Assembly (NCBI GenBank): GCA_963921425.1
Contig: OY992837.1
Coordinates: forward strand, 9,893,896-9,957,895
Source of the DNA: Dryas octopetala
Taxonomy: Eukaryota > Streptophyta > Magnoliopsida > Rosales > Rosaceae
DNA: 64,000 bases
Direction: 5' to 3'
Below the pieces are notes generated by a model that was given only the letters and a program-made list of their open reading frames with translations, searched no databases and had not been told where the DNA came from. Made by a program: the position numbers and the translations under genes. Shown piece after piece: positions 1 through 11,641 of the stretch. Position 1 is the first letter of the stretch, and each line of letters opens with the position of its first letter.

Positions 1-194
1 ATTATGCAGACTCATCATCATCCTACACTGCATGGACCATTGACAAAACTATGTTTAGCCAAAGAAAAGTAGGTCCGTGTAATTTGAAGCAAATTACAGT
101 GAACATAGAAAGAACTGTATTTACCATTTTATCAATAACTGTTTACATGAACAATTTTTTTTTTTTTTCTTTTTGTGTTTCTTTGGGGATTTTT

Positions 195-251
<57 letters not shown>

Positions 252-257
252 ATATCT
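1..257. other. Downstream flank and 3' UTR of the FLA17-like gene
   Basis: No separate gene is seen. On the minus strand this is the 3' end of the FLA17-like transcript, entered directly after its stop codon at 258-260. It holds a run of about 25 GA dinucleotides (CT in the transcript sense) at roughly 197-247, followed by a T-rich stretch. The 96-codon plus-strand reading frame here runs through the microsatellite and is not credible. Confidence 0.6.
197..247. repeat. (GA)n microsatellite
   Basis: An uninterrupted GA dinucleotide run. In the orientation of the FLA17-like gene it is a (CT)n tract beginning about 10 nt after the stop codon, so it should lie in the 3' UTR. Confidence 0.95.
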
Positions 258-3200
258 TCATTGACATGTAGTGAAGTGAGAGTCCTGTCCAAAAGTTCCA
301 AGCATTCTACAGGCTACTTCCATCAACTTGCCTGCAATTAGGTGAAAAGAAAAAGTAAGTCAACTGATGAAACATCACATACCCGGAAAAAAACATGTAA
401 AAGCCATCCATATGTATATGTATGATGTATCACATGCTTTCTATATAATAATGTGAGAAGGCAACCACTTGGGGAGGCATGAATTTAATTAGTGGACTTT
501 GAAGCCTACCCTAATTAAACTAAACCAAACACCAAAGTTAAATATAAATAGTAAATCATAAATAATATAAAATTAATGAAGGTCAGCTAGTGATCAGCTG
601 GGTGAGAAAATGTACAGAGAGACAGAGCAAATGATAGTAGCTGACTTTCAATGAGTAGAATGGAATTAATTATAGACAGGCTGTGCTGTACTGCTGTGTG
701 CTGTACTACTGTGTGCTGTGGTGGGGAATATATATATATAATAATAAGATTATTAGGTCACAGCTGAGCTGAGCTGAGCTGGACAGGCAAGCAGTTTTTG
801 CTTGGCACCCAAGTGGTGCGTCACATGGACTCGTCGGTAGCAGAGCATTTAGCACAAAGGAAATGTCACTTGCTTGGATTTGGAATCATTTCTCAATGGG
901 GCGGGCCTTCATGTTTTTTTCATGACCCCTAATTAAGTCCGTGATCAATTTAACTGTGCACCGACACTCTCAGCTCTGCACCATTTCCAAGCCTCCCCAC
1001 CCCAACATTCCAATTCTCTAAAACAGAACCACCCACATACCTAATCACAACCCACACAACTAATCTGCCCTTAATTACTCCATACTCTCACTTCTAGGTT
1101 ACGACTAAATCTTGTATGGAGCATGTTCCAGTGCAGCATCTCTCACATGAGGTGGGATCCACATGATATGAGAGGTGCCGCACGGCACGCCCCGTCGAAG
1201 ACTCTCTCCTAGGTTACTCTAGAGTTTCGGGTATAATATGCACACACATTTAATTTCATCCCAATAATAGAAAAGTTGAATCCGTCAACATTTAAAGGCA
1301 TTAAAAAGGACTCTAAATACTACACTAAACTCTAAATTAAAAGGGCCAAATATCATCTCTCCAAATACAAGCACTTAAGTGACGAATGAGTAATAACCAT
1401 TTGATTGATATAGACCTCTCACACTAAGTAATGATTCAGATTCGATTCCCAATAACAAAGCTCAGTAGGACTACAACTAACTGGGAGCAGTTGGGTGTCT
1501 CTGTCTTGGATATGCATAATTCCAAATTCCAACTTATTGATTAAACCATATAAATTATAAACCTCCTGCACTGCTCTATTAATGATCACATTATGAGTGT
1601 AGTTTTGCTCACCTCCTTTAACTCAGGTGTATGCTCACCTCCCATCTAAAAAGTTGACATGTGTTTAAAAATGTAACCATGAGTTAACCCCTTATATTTA
1701 ATTATTACTCAACAATAAACAATACATATAAAACATTTTAAAATATTTAAAACTTCAAAATTAAAAAAAAAAAAAAAAAACTTAAGAAAACCCATAGACC
1801 ACCCACGTGTGCATCTCCCCACCAGCCTCCGCCCCTTCTTCTTCCTTCTCCTCCTTCCCCATCCCAGACCTTCTGCAACTAAACCCCAAGGTCAGGTCAT
1901 CACTAATTGAAAAAGAGAACCCAAAGCCCAAAACTTTAGCCCTCTCACATCTCCTTCAAGCTTACATGTTTTTTTTCCTCTACCCAAAACAAAAACCACC
2001 ACAATGGTTTTTATCTTTATAATTAGGTAGAAAGCACATTGAATTTTAGAAGCATATACCTTTTTTTTTTTTTTGTCACAAGGTAACTGAATCTGATATC
2101 TACCTTTTATATAAGGCTCATGTCATCACCAATTGAAAAAGAGAACCCAAAGCCCAAAACTTGGGTTCAGTTGCAGAAGGTCTGGGATGAGGAAGGAGGA
2201 GAAGGAAGAAGAAGGGGGGGGGGGGAGGCTAGTGGGGAGATGCACACGTGGGTGGGCTATAGGTTTTCTTAAGTTTTTTTTTTTTTTTTTTCTAATTTTG
2301 AAGTTTTAAATATTTTAAAATGTTTTATATGAATTGTTTATTGTTGAGTAATAATTAAATATAAGAGATTAACTCATAGTTATATTTTTAAACACATGGC
2401 AGCATTTTAGATGGGGGGTGAGCATACACCTGAGTTAAAGGGGGTGAGCAAAACTGCTCTCTCACATTATTGTAATCATTTGCAACATGTAAGTATGTAA
2501 CATTAACATAATTGGCCCGACTATCTTAATGAACCAAAATTAATCCAATCCATAATCCATTAATAAACTGAAGCTTCAGAATTCAACGTACTCCACCATC
2601 AACATCTAACCAACTCCCCAAACACAAATGCAATTTCAGCACCAGAATTAAGCTATCCTCAACCCATTTGGTTATGAACTTATGACAGACATTATAATCC
2701 TAAATTCCTAAACAAACATCACAAATTTAAGCAATTCAAAGCACAGCATAACAAAAAAACAAACAGCAAATTAAGCAATGAATCAAACACAAGAAGAGCA
2801 AATACTCCATAACCAAACAATCATACCTCTCCTGGGTTTATTAGCAGCAACCTTCACAACCGGAGTTGCTTTCTTCTCCGTCTTCTGCTCCTCCTCCTCC
2901 GACGGAAAAAGTACCCCATCAATTCCCTGAACCGAAATCCTCCCATCCGTATAAATATCGGGGTCAAAAAGATAGGCCGAAACATCGCCCTCCCCGAATT
3001 TCACAGACCCATCAGCCTCCTGGGCCAAAACCTTGTGCGGCAGCCTCAGCGTATCGTATCGGACCTTCCCGAAACGCCTCACCGAGTTATACATGCTCTC
3101 CTCGGTCTGGTACTCCGGTATGATGTGGTAGTACACTATCTGCTCCGGCGCGCCCGGTTCGCTCAGCTGGTCGGTGGTGAGCTTCGCCATGGCCTCGTCG

Positions 3201-4168
3201 TTGGGTGCGAGCACTGTCAGCACGTACCCCTCCGATACCAACCGGCCCATTTCGGTGGCCAAGGAGGTCAAATTCACCAAAATATCGGCCATTTCGTTGT
3301 ACCCGCCGTAATGCAATAGCGTGTGGATGAAGTCCTTGACTTGGCTCTCGCCGTCGAAGTGGTGGCGGGGCCCTCCGGGACCCGGAGCCGGAGCCGGAGC
3401 TAGAGAAGGACCTGGTGCTAAAGCATCGTAAATGGGTAGAACCGGTGGAGCTCCGGCGGGGACTGCTGGTGCCGGTTTCTTGAGGCGGTGGGTTCTCGGA
3501 TCCACCTCCGGTGCTCCCGTGGGAAGAACGGCGGAGATTGAGCGGAGATTCCTTCTCTTGTTGAAGTCTTCTTGCACGGAGCGGGGGATTAGGAGGCGCT
3601 CGATGCCGTGGATGACTCCATCGGGTCGGGTGACGTCGTCGGGTCGGAGGAGCTTAGCAGAATCGACGAGTTTTTCACCGGAGTCTTTGGTGGCGAGGTG
3701 GAGGAGCTGGTTGTTGGAGAGGGTGGGGTGGCGGGTCGACCCGGAATTGGGCCAGTGGTGGGAGGCGATGCGGTTGGGGATAATGTGGAACATGAGGAGG
3801 GTCTGGAGGGACTTGAGGTTGCCGGGTTCGAGCAAGAAGCGCTTGAATTCCGGGTCCAATTGGCGCTCCAGGGCTTCATTTCGGGGCGCGAAGATGGTGA
3901 TGTTGTGCTTCCCCACGGCCTCCTCCAGCGTCTGCAAGAGCAGGGCCTTCTCCACGAGCTCGGCGAGCTCCGTGTAATGCGAGTCCAGAAGGGCGACGAG
4001 GACGGAGTTGGAGTTGATTTGCACCGACGACGAGGACGAGGACGAGGACGAAGAAGAAGAGGCGTTGCGAGGCAATGCGGCAACAGAAGAGGAAAGCAGC
4101 GCCGCAGCGAAGACGAAGACGATGATGAAGCGAAAGTTGTTGGAGCGACCACAGATGTGGGAGTCCAT
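258..4168 (-). CDS. FLA17: Fasciclin-like arabinogalactan protein, FLA17-like (two exons)
   Basis: Cell-surface or wall glycoprotein of the group B FLAs (FLA15-18), which carry two fasciclin domains and usually no GPI anchor. Exon 1 is 4168..2827 and exon 2 is 331..258. The donor reads G|GTATGA and the acceptor TTGCAG|GC, giving a 471-residue protein, the usual length of the family. Visible parts: signal peptide about residues 1-31; a run of 12 serines near 37-48; fasciclin 1 about 52-195; an Ala/Pro linker of arabinogalactan type about 232-266 (APGPSLAPAPAPGPGG); fasciclin 2 about 272-421; an acidic then basic tail. Exon 2 encodes KLMEVACRMLGTFGQDSHFT and ends TCQ, matching the conserved C-terminus of FLA17/18 as I recall it. 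Reading exon 1 straight on gives an unrelated 14-residue tail, so splicing is strongly preferred. The intron is 2,495 bp and holds a foldback element. FLA18 and FLA16 are close alternatives for the name. Confidence 0.93.
332..2826 (-). other. Intron 1 of the FLA17-like gene
   Basis: The gene-sense strand starts GTATGA and ends TTGCAG. It is far longer than any other intron of a minus-strand gene here except RHF2A intron 2. It contains an 867-bp inverted-repeat element (1595-2461), short CTGTG and GAGCT runs near 680-780, and two poly-A/T tracts. I see no exon of another gene in it. Confidence 0.85.
1595..2461. mobile_element. Mutator-like foldback element with 9-bp target-site duplication
   Basis: The two halves are inverted copies over nearly their whole length of about 400 bp per arm. 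The left end begins GAGTGTAGTTTTGCTCACCT and the right end is its imperfect complement, AGGTGAGCAAAACTGCTCTC-like. The 9-mer TCACATTAT flanks both sides (1586-1594 and 2462-2470). A 9-bp duplication with long TIRs is the hallmark of Mutator-superfamily non-autonomous elements. No transposase is present. It is inserted in the FLA17-like intron. Confidence 0.85.
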
Positions 4169-7100
4169 GGCGCTCTCTGGTGGGTTTGAGCTTGTGTTGG
4201 GTTCTTGTAGTGGGTTTGGTGGTGGAAGCTCTCACAAGTGATGAGAAGCTGTCTGTAAACACAACAAGAAGACTTGGGAAGGTAATGCCATTAAGGATTA
4301 AAAAAGGTGAGAGTGAAGATGACTGCATTTTTTGGACAGCCTGGAACCTGGGGACCACACGGCAACTTCTTCTGTTCATCACTCACCACCCGCTTTCTCG
4401 GCTTTAGGCTTGGCTTCCGATGCTTCTCAACTTAAGCCTATACACTTGAAGCCACGCCAATTTTTGCTTATTTTATTTTATTTTATTTTGCCACATAGCA
4501 ATATCTGAATTTTTTAATTCCATGTGCTGCAATAGTACCCTCCCAAGTTCGATACCCACTAATTCGTAAAGGGCTAGCCCCATGGCGCAAGTAAAAGTTG
4601 GTTAGTAAAGTTCGAAACCATCTAAGTTGAGCAAGTATATCAGTTTTGCAATTTTACAAATACGGGAGGTGGTCGACTCTTCCTCCAACTTGACAAGGTG
4701 GTAGTGGACAAACTCATGTTAGAAATATGTTACTTTTGGTCATTAAAGTCTCGTTTGGATTGTTAGAAGGGATTAGACAAGACAAACTAGTAAGAATTTT
4801 AAGTGAAGTAATTTTTCTAGTGGAGGAAAAAGAAAATAGAGATGACTAAAGCAAGTTATCACTATATATTAATTAGGTCACGAGGTAACTCATGTGTTTG
4901 AAGTAGACAAATATTACGAGTTTTTTTGGACAATTAGTCAAACGTTTGACTATCTCTACCTCTTATTTCTCAATCAAAAAAATTATCTCAAACTGATTTT
5001 AACTATTACGTCATGTTATATTATCATTCCAAACTTAGATTCAAAGTAAAAGAGCTACCTAATTTTTCTTAACATTGCTGGTGCTCTAGCTTAGATTGGT
5101 TCGAGCTATGCAGCAACACCAAATCAGTTGTGTTCATTCAATGAAAAAAAACTTTAAAAAAAAAAATCCAACCTTTTTAGTTTGGGCAAGTTTTGTTTTA
5201 TTACTTTTATATCTAAAAGGAGTTGGTAACTTGGTATCACTTTGGACTCGAGTGCATGGCAAGGGTAAGCCGAGAGTATTGTGGCTTAAAGGGCTTAAAG
5301 GGCTCAAAGGGAAGCTGTCGGTGTCCTCCTACAAATTACAAAGATGGAACAAAATCAGAAAGAAAGAGAAAAAAGAAAGAAAGAAATGGCCTTCTCTCGC
5401 CTTCACCTAATCACCTCAGTTGTACGCTAAGCTACAACAACACAAACTCCTCCATGTCGTCACTTTAAAGCGCGCGTGCATGCGTGGAACAAGTCCTTTC
5501 CACTTTCTAATAAATATTAAAAACCCCAAGACGGTGACGTCTTGTCCACTGGCAGATTGCTTGTCAGCCTCAGCTGTCCAAAATTCCAATGTCCAAATTA
5601 TACATTACATTTTTCAATACAATACCATTAATACGGTACACACCCACACAAATGTTGGTTTCACATATTTCGGTGCCAAATGTAAATCATTTTTTAACTA
5701 CTTGTGACAATGTCTTGTGAGCTTTGGGAAAAGGAAATGCTACATTCTATCTTAATTCTTACCCTATAAGGCAATAATCTATGTTTTATATGTTAATATT
5801 GTGTAGCTTGTCAAAATTTTATTATTTTAGGTCTCCATTTTGTTAAATTTATCACTATAATTTCCTTTTACAAAATTGGTTTATAAGAAAAGGGTGTTTA
5901 TGTGTTTATATATTACAAATTTAAAGATACTCAAATGAGGTGATGTGAATTTATATTAACTTATACTTTTTCACAACGGTAGAGCAAGCATTGTAGAGCA
6001 GGAGATACAGACAAATTGGTCATTCTTGTGGCATATGAACACACTCTTATACGATGTTAAATTCGTGAGAAGAATTTATAGTTGAAAAACCAACTAATAA
6101 GGAAACGATACTCATGTGTATATACACTACATAGTCTAAAGATACTCAAGATATGTGGACCTATGCTAATATGAAGGTGTTTAGGCTAAATGGCCTTTGG
6201 CTACAGTTGTTCGACCCAAACTACACTCTTTGGCAAATTTAAAGAGAAAGATCAATTGTCAATGACTCAATATATTCAACTCTTGTGAAATTAGTGAAAA
6301 TTTTTTTTTTTTTTTTTATGGGGAGGGGGAATCAAATTTAGGTACAGAGGGGCAAATTTTATGACTTTTTCAACTGAACTGTCCATCAATTGCGTGAAAA
6401 ATTACAATTTAGTGGTTACATTAAAATTGAACTGAAGTGCCTACTAAAGGGCTTATGAATAAATTACTTGATAGAATTAACCCATAAATAGGAAGTGAAA
6501 AGGTGAATTAAATAGCACAAAGTGCAATATATACCACACAAAAAAAAAACTATTAATTGGAAGTTGAATATAGGAATGAATTTATACGAATTGTGAAGAG
6601 CTGATTGGGATTAGAAAAGAACCTCCAAACTTTTGAAGCATGAAAGTTATGAAACGACCTTTAATTTCTTAAGCACACTTAACTCATGCCCTACTTTTTC
6701 CTACTTTAGTATTTTTCTACAAAATGTCTCAATCTCTTTATCAATAATTGTTAGCATATAATTGGAAAACGATATAGCAACTTTTGATGTGTTTTCTATC
6801 ATTATTTTATTTATGACTTTAATTAGGTCGAGCTTCTTTGTATTCTAGAGATAAACCTTTTCTTATATTTTATTTTTTATCTTTTATAGGAAGCATTAGA
6901 CTTAGAAAGAGAGAGAGCAACAATTGGATCAGGCTCTTATAGAGGTAAATGTTCTACCACTAAACCTATAAACCCTATTCTTTAGTAATAATATCTCATA
7001 GGAACAAAATACAATAAATTAAAACATCTAAGTGGGAACAACATGGATGCTAGAGTGATTTGCTTCCATCAAGAACAGAAATAAGAAAGTATGAAATCTA

Positions 7101-7344
7101 GGTGTTTTTTTGTTTTTGGTTTTGAATGATTTGAGCTCTTCATGCGATTTGAAAATGCAATGTATGGTCCCCAATTTTTTTTAAAGAAAATGAAGAAGAA
7201 TAAGAGAAGGTGCAATTGTATGTATATGTATAATTTATATACATAAGATAAAAAATAATGCTATTAGACAGCCATAAAAGATGCTAATTGGAACACAGAT
7301 CCTGCGATCCTTTGGTCAAGCTAGGGACATCGTTTAATATATAT
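4169..7344. other. Promoter side of FLA17-like gene and intergenic DNA
   Basis: The first few hundred bases should hold the FLA17-like 5' UTR and promoter (minus-strand transcription). The rest is AT-rich with no reading frame I can link to a protein family. Reading frames at 5096-5707 are low-complexity and lack homology that I recognise. No tRNA-like fold was noticed. Confidence 0.5.
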
Positions 7345-8434
7345 GGCTTAATTATCGATTTACTACCCAAAACTGTAACTCATTCCCACTTTACCACCTG
7401 AAAGTTTTTTTGTCCCAGATTACCACCTGTAACTTACATCCGTGTCCCGTTTTACCTTGTTCCGTCAACAATTCCGTTAATGCTGACGATCTGGCCGTTA
7501 ATGCTGTCGTGGCGCGCTAGATGTGCGCCACGTGTCACATCTTTTTTTATTTTTCGCAGTTTATTATTTTTATAAACTTTGAAAATTAATTAAAAATAGC
7601 TTCGAACTCAAAAAAATACACGAAAAATTTCTACGGACTCGTCTTGACTAGCACTAATTTACTATAAGGTTAAATTACCAATTTGCCCTCTAAAAATTTC
7701 CAAAAAAATTAGAAAGTCCAAATTTATTTCTAAAAAATTAAAATAAAGTTTCCTCTATTAAATAAATTCTAGAATTTTTGTAAACTCTTGGACAAATTCT
7801 CAAAAATATTTTGAAAAATTACCAAAAGCCTGTTTTAGAGAATTATTTTGAGACTTTACAGAAATTCTAGAATTTTTCTAGAATTTATTTTATAGGAAAT
7901 TTTATTTTCCTCTAAGACCGAGAGGTCTTTTGGGTAGCAAGTGTTCACGAGAAAGGTATTGTTAGTTTTTAGAAGACTAACGGTGCAGACCTCATATTTT
8001 TTGGAATTCGGGAGATTATTTTATGAATTTCTAAAGAGTCTAGAGTATTTAATTTTCTAGAAATAAATTTAGACTTTCCAAATTTTTTGGAAATTTTTAG
8101 AGGCAAAATTGGCATTTTGACTCCATAGTAAATTAGTACTAGTCAAGACAAGTCAGTAGGAATTTTCCGTGTATTTTTCTAAGCTCGGAGCTATTTTTAA
8201 TTAATTTTCAAAGTTTATAAAAATAGAAAAATCAAAAAAATCAAAAAATACAAAAAAAGATGTGACACGTGGCGCACATCCAGCGCGCCACGTCAGCATT
8301 AACGGAATTGTTGACGGAACAAGGTAAAATGAGACACGGGTGTAAGTTACAGGTGGTAATCTGGGACAAAAAAACTTTCAGGTGGTAAAGTGGGAATGAA
8401 TTACAGTTTTGGGTGGTAAATCGATAATTAAGCC
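7345..8434. mobile_element. Mutator-like MITE, copy 1 (1,090 bp, 9-bp TSD)
   Basis: The ends are inverted repeats beginning GGCTTAATTATCGATTTAC. The arms remain complementary for several hundred bases, including a CGTCAACAATTCCGTTAA block and a GGCGCGC/ACGTGTCACATC block. The 9-mer AATATATAT flanks both sides (7336-7344 and 8435-8443). A second copy lies at 35846-36949. Open reading frames inside (for example the minus-strand frame from 8474) appear in both copies only because the DNA is repeated. Confidence 0.9.
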
Positions 8435-9182
8435 AATATATATTGAAGGCTAATAATGAATTGGTTGAGGCCATTTTGTCTCCTTGAAAGTCTGTTTGCT
8501 GTTATTGTTACATGGAGAAGGTGAGGAGAGTAACGCAATAACAAAAATCAATCATCTCAATAACTCAATGCGTCAAAACTTTGAAATTAGCATAATCGGT
8601 GAAAAAGGGTTCAGAAATTGGTTTACAATTTAGATTGGCTAAAAGATTCGGTTCTTTTCAATATAATCAAAATCAGCTCAATAGGTCAAAAATCAAAATG
8701 CATTAGGTTACCACATTTGGGAAGAAAGAAATAATAGGATACTCATGGCTAGCTGCAACTTTAGATCATAATGGTAAGCATGAAAATGAATTCTTTGTTG
8801 CACTTGCTTTTACTATCTTCAATCCTAATCGTTAATTAAAAGTACCATGGACCAAGTCTGAGGCTTTGTGAGGCTTGGATTGAAGGGTCCCTATTCCTAT
8901 GGCAGATTGCTGTACTTTTTAGCAATTGGTGAACATGCTGTTCTGTTTTCTGAAAACACTTTGATTCTTTGTTTCAGGGTTTGGGCTGTCTGCTGTGTGT
9001 GGTTACAGGCTGTTTTGATCTTTGTTCATCATTATGGTCTACCCACTTATCTCCTGATGAAATAAAATCCTTCATTAAAAGAAAAAAGAAAAAAAAGATG
9101 AACAGATATACATGGTATTGAAAAAGGGCAATTAGACCACTCCAAAGCAAATCAAAGGCTTTCTTGTTCCATATAAAATGTG

Positions 9183-9563
9183 GGTTCTTTTTCAATTTTG
9201 GTAACTCAACTTTGGATTTTGTCCCAACTAGGTACTTAAACTATTATTTGTCATAATTTTATACCTAAACTTTTATTTAGTCTCAAATTCCCAATTTATA
9301 TAAGGTGATTTTTTTAAAAAAATACATCAAAATTAGGGGCATTTAAATCAACATATGATTGTGCATAAACCAAATTAACCCTAGATATAAAACATGTGTA
9401 ACACACATGACCAAATTTTGTTAGTATTTTTTAACAAATGTCACATTGTATACCAATTTGGGACAAAATAAAAGTTTTGGTATAAAATTGGAACAAATAA
9501 CAGTTTAGGTACCTAGTTGGAACAAGCCCCAAATTTTAGGTACCAAAATTGAAAAAAAAACCC
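9183..9563. mobile_element. Short TIR element (381 bp, 9-bp TSD)
   Basis: Inverted ends of the type GGGTTTTTTTTTCAATTTTGG, followed in both arms by TACCTAAACT-type blocks. The direct repeat TAAAATGTG flanks the element exactly (9174-9182 and 9564-9572). The end sequence resembles the elements at 18.57 kb and 47.91 kb, so they probably belong to one family. Confidence 0.85.
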
Positions 9564-10240
9564 TAAAATGTGAAGAAATCTAAACTTTGACCAAACATCA
9601 TTTGGGCTATGGCTCAGACCACTCAAGGCTTCTTAAGCTCAATTTATAAAAAATAAAAAAATTGTAGGTTTTACTCATAAACTCATATAAAAGATATATT
9701 TATTTTTTAGCTACAATAAGTGGTTTAAAACTAAATTTTTTTCCTAATGCCGTATGTAACCTTCAGAGAGTTACACTTTATTTAGTTATATTGCAGTATG
9801 TAAAGAGTTACACTTTATTTTGTTATGATGCAGAACGTAACTCTTGTAAAGTTACACTTATTAATTTCGTAGAATTACACTTAATTTGTTGAATGATGTA
9901 GTATTATTTTAATGTTTAAGCATTTATTTAGGTTTTATGACTTCGTATTTAGGGTTTTAGGGCTTTAGCTATAAATTCTAAAGACTATATATACCATAAA
10001 CTCTAATCTCTCAAAAGAATTCAAAAATTAATTTAACTAAAACTTGGGTATGCTTGAGTTTGAATAATATTGAATGTTCCATACTTTTTTTTAACTGTGG
10101 CTTAGAGATATTTTTTGTGGCTTAAAAGTAAATAGATTAGAAGTTTGGATTTATGATTAAAAAAAGTTGTATGTTATGGCTTATTAATAAAGAACTCAAA
10201 AAAAAAAAAAAAAGACTCCTCAAACCCAATTTCCCAAGAT

Positions 10241-11307
10241 CAAAGAGTAAAATTTATGTTTCGAAGAAATTTTCGATGAAAATTTCGACGGAATTTTCGC
10301 GGAAATTTCGATTAAAATTTCGATTTTGACAAAATTAGACAAAAATGATGAAAATTACTATCAAAATACGGAAATTTTTGAAGAAATTTGACTGTATGCT
10401 TATTTAACATATTATCTACTATATTGATAAAAAACATTGAAGAAATCAAATTATATAGTAAGTTTTATGTGATATAAGATGAATATAATGCGCGCTGGAA
10501 GTAAATATTATTAAAAAAATAAGTCACTAATTAATAATTATATAAATAATACCTCAAATGGGCCATAATAGCAATACCACTCAGTCTCCAAAGTTTTATA
10601 TGCAAAATAAAAGCCGATACCAAAATATTATAATTTATAACATGGATACACTCATACACTTAATTTTGATTCATATACTCACTGCATGTATGATGTATAT
10701 GAGTACATCATGTATCATTGGTAATTGTTAGTTTGTTACACACTTACACATATATTATATATATAGACATATATAATTGAGTACTGAGTTATTGACATCA
10801 GAATAGAATATAAAGAGGTATATAATTAATAAGTATAATTGTATAAACAATTCTTGGCAAAAAAAAAAGTAGAAACAATCAAACAATTAAAAATGTGTTC
10901 TTATATTGAATGATCACCTTGTTGTATAAAGTGACACTCGAGACCTCATTAAGTGGTCCATGTTGTTTGTGTTTTCGGTGGATTACCAGTAAAGCAGTAA
11001 TTACTAACTAGTAAGTATATTATTATTAATAGTATATATTAATATACTAATATACATAATACATTTGGATGGTGGTAGTGGGTGACTTATTACTGACTAG
11101 CAAGTGGAGGTTATTTTGTTATTTATTACCCAAAAACCTACAGTTACAAATTCTTAACGCACTTAGTAGTATAAGGGTTATCTGTATTTGATTATTTGGC
11201 TGTAGACTTGCAGCCTAGCTTGTAGGGCAAGGGGGTCACGATGGGGGAGGAGGCAAGGGGTCACGCCAGAGGCAGCTGGGTGCGCGCAGGTTCTGCTACA
11301 GGGGGAG

Positions 11308-11373
<66 letters not shown>

Positions 11374-11633
11374 AGAGAACTAGAAAAGAGAGAGAAAGGT
11401 GTTACGCAGGGGGAGAAAACAGAGGAGAGAGAGAGAGAGAGATGAAAATGGGGCTGGGCAGATGCAGATCTGAGTGTATAGTCGCCAAATTTCGTTGACA
11501 GTTTACAAAAATGAACGTGAGGCTGCTTCGAAATTTCACCGAAAAGTTAATGAAAATTAACGAATATAGTATAAAATTTTGAGACCCCCAAAAAATGAAA
11601 ATTTTGCTGAAATTTTCAAAATTTCACTCCTTG
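10241..11633. mobile_element. hAT-like non-autonomous element with GC-rich (GA)n cargo
   Basis: The left end CAAAGAGTAAAATTT and the reverse complement of the right end CAAGGAGTGAAATTT match at 13 of 15 positions. An exact 8-bp direct repeat, CCCAAGAT, flanks it (10233-10240 and 11634-11641). An 8-bp duplication and CA-start TIRs suggest the hAT superfamily. Subterminal regions are full of AAATTTCG-type motifs (10260-10390 and 11490-11630). The centre at about 11205-11480 is GC-rich and contains two (GA)n runs. No transposase is visible. Confidence 0.75.
11309..11370. repeat. (GA)n microsatellite inside the hAT-like element
   Basis: About 30 GA dinucleotides; a shorter run follows at about 11424-11443. 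Both sit in the GC-rich centre of the element at 10241-11633. Confidence 0.95.
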
Positions 11634-11641
11634 CCCAAGAT

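Noticed and set aside
2783..2826. Continuation of the FLA exon 1 frame to a stop at 2783
   Set aside because: The extra tail is unrelated to the family, follows a clear GTATGA donor, and the conserved tail is found at 331..258.
3432..4189. Several plus- and minus-strand frames of 150-190 codons within FLA exon 1
   Set aside because: They are alternative-frame shadows of the GC-rich FLA17-like coding sequence; only the minus frame with two fasciclin domains matches a family.
8241..8474. 77-codon frame that reappears at 35794-36039 and 36774-37067
   Set aside because: Shared only because these are arms of the same MITE; no transposase or other motif is present.
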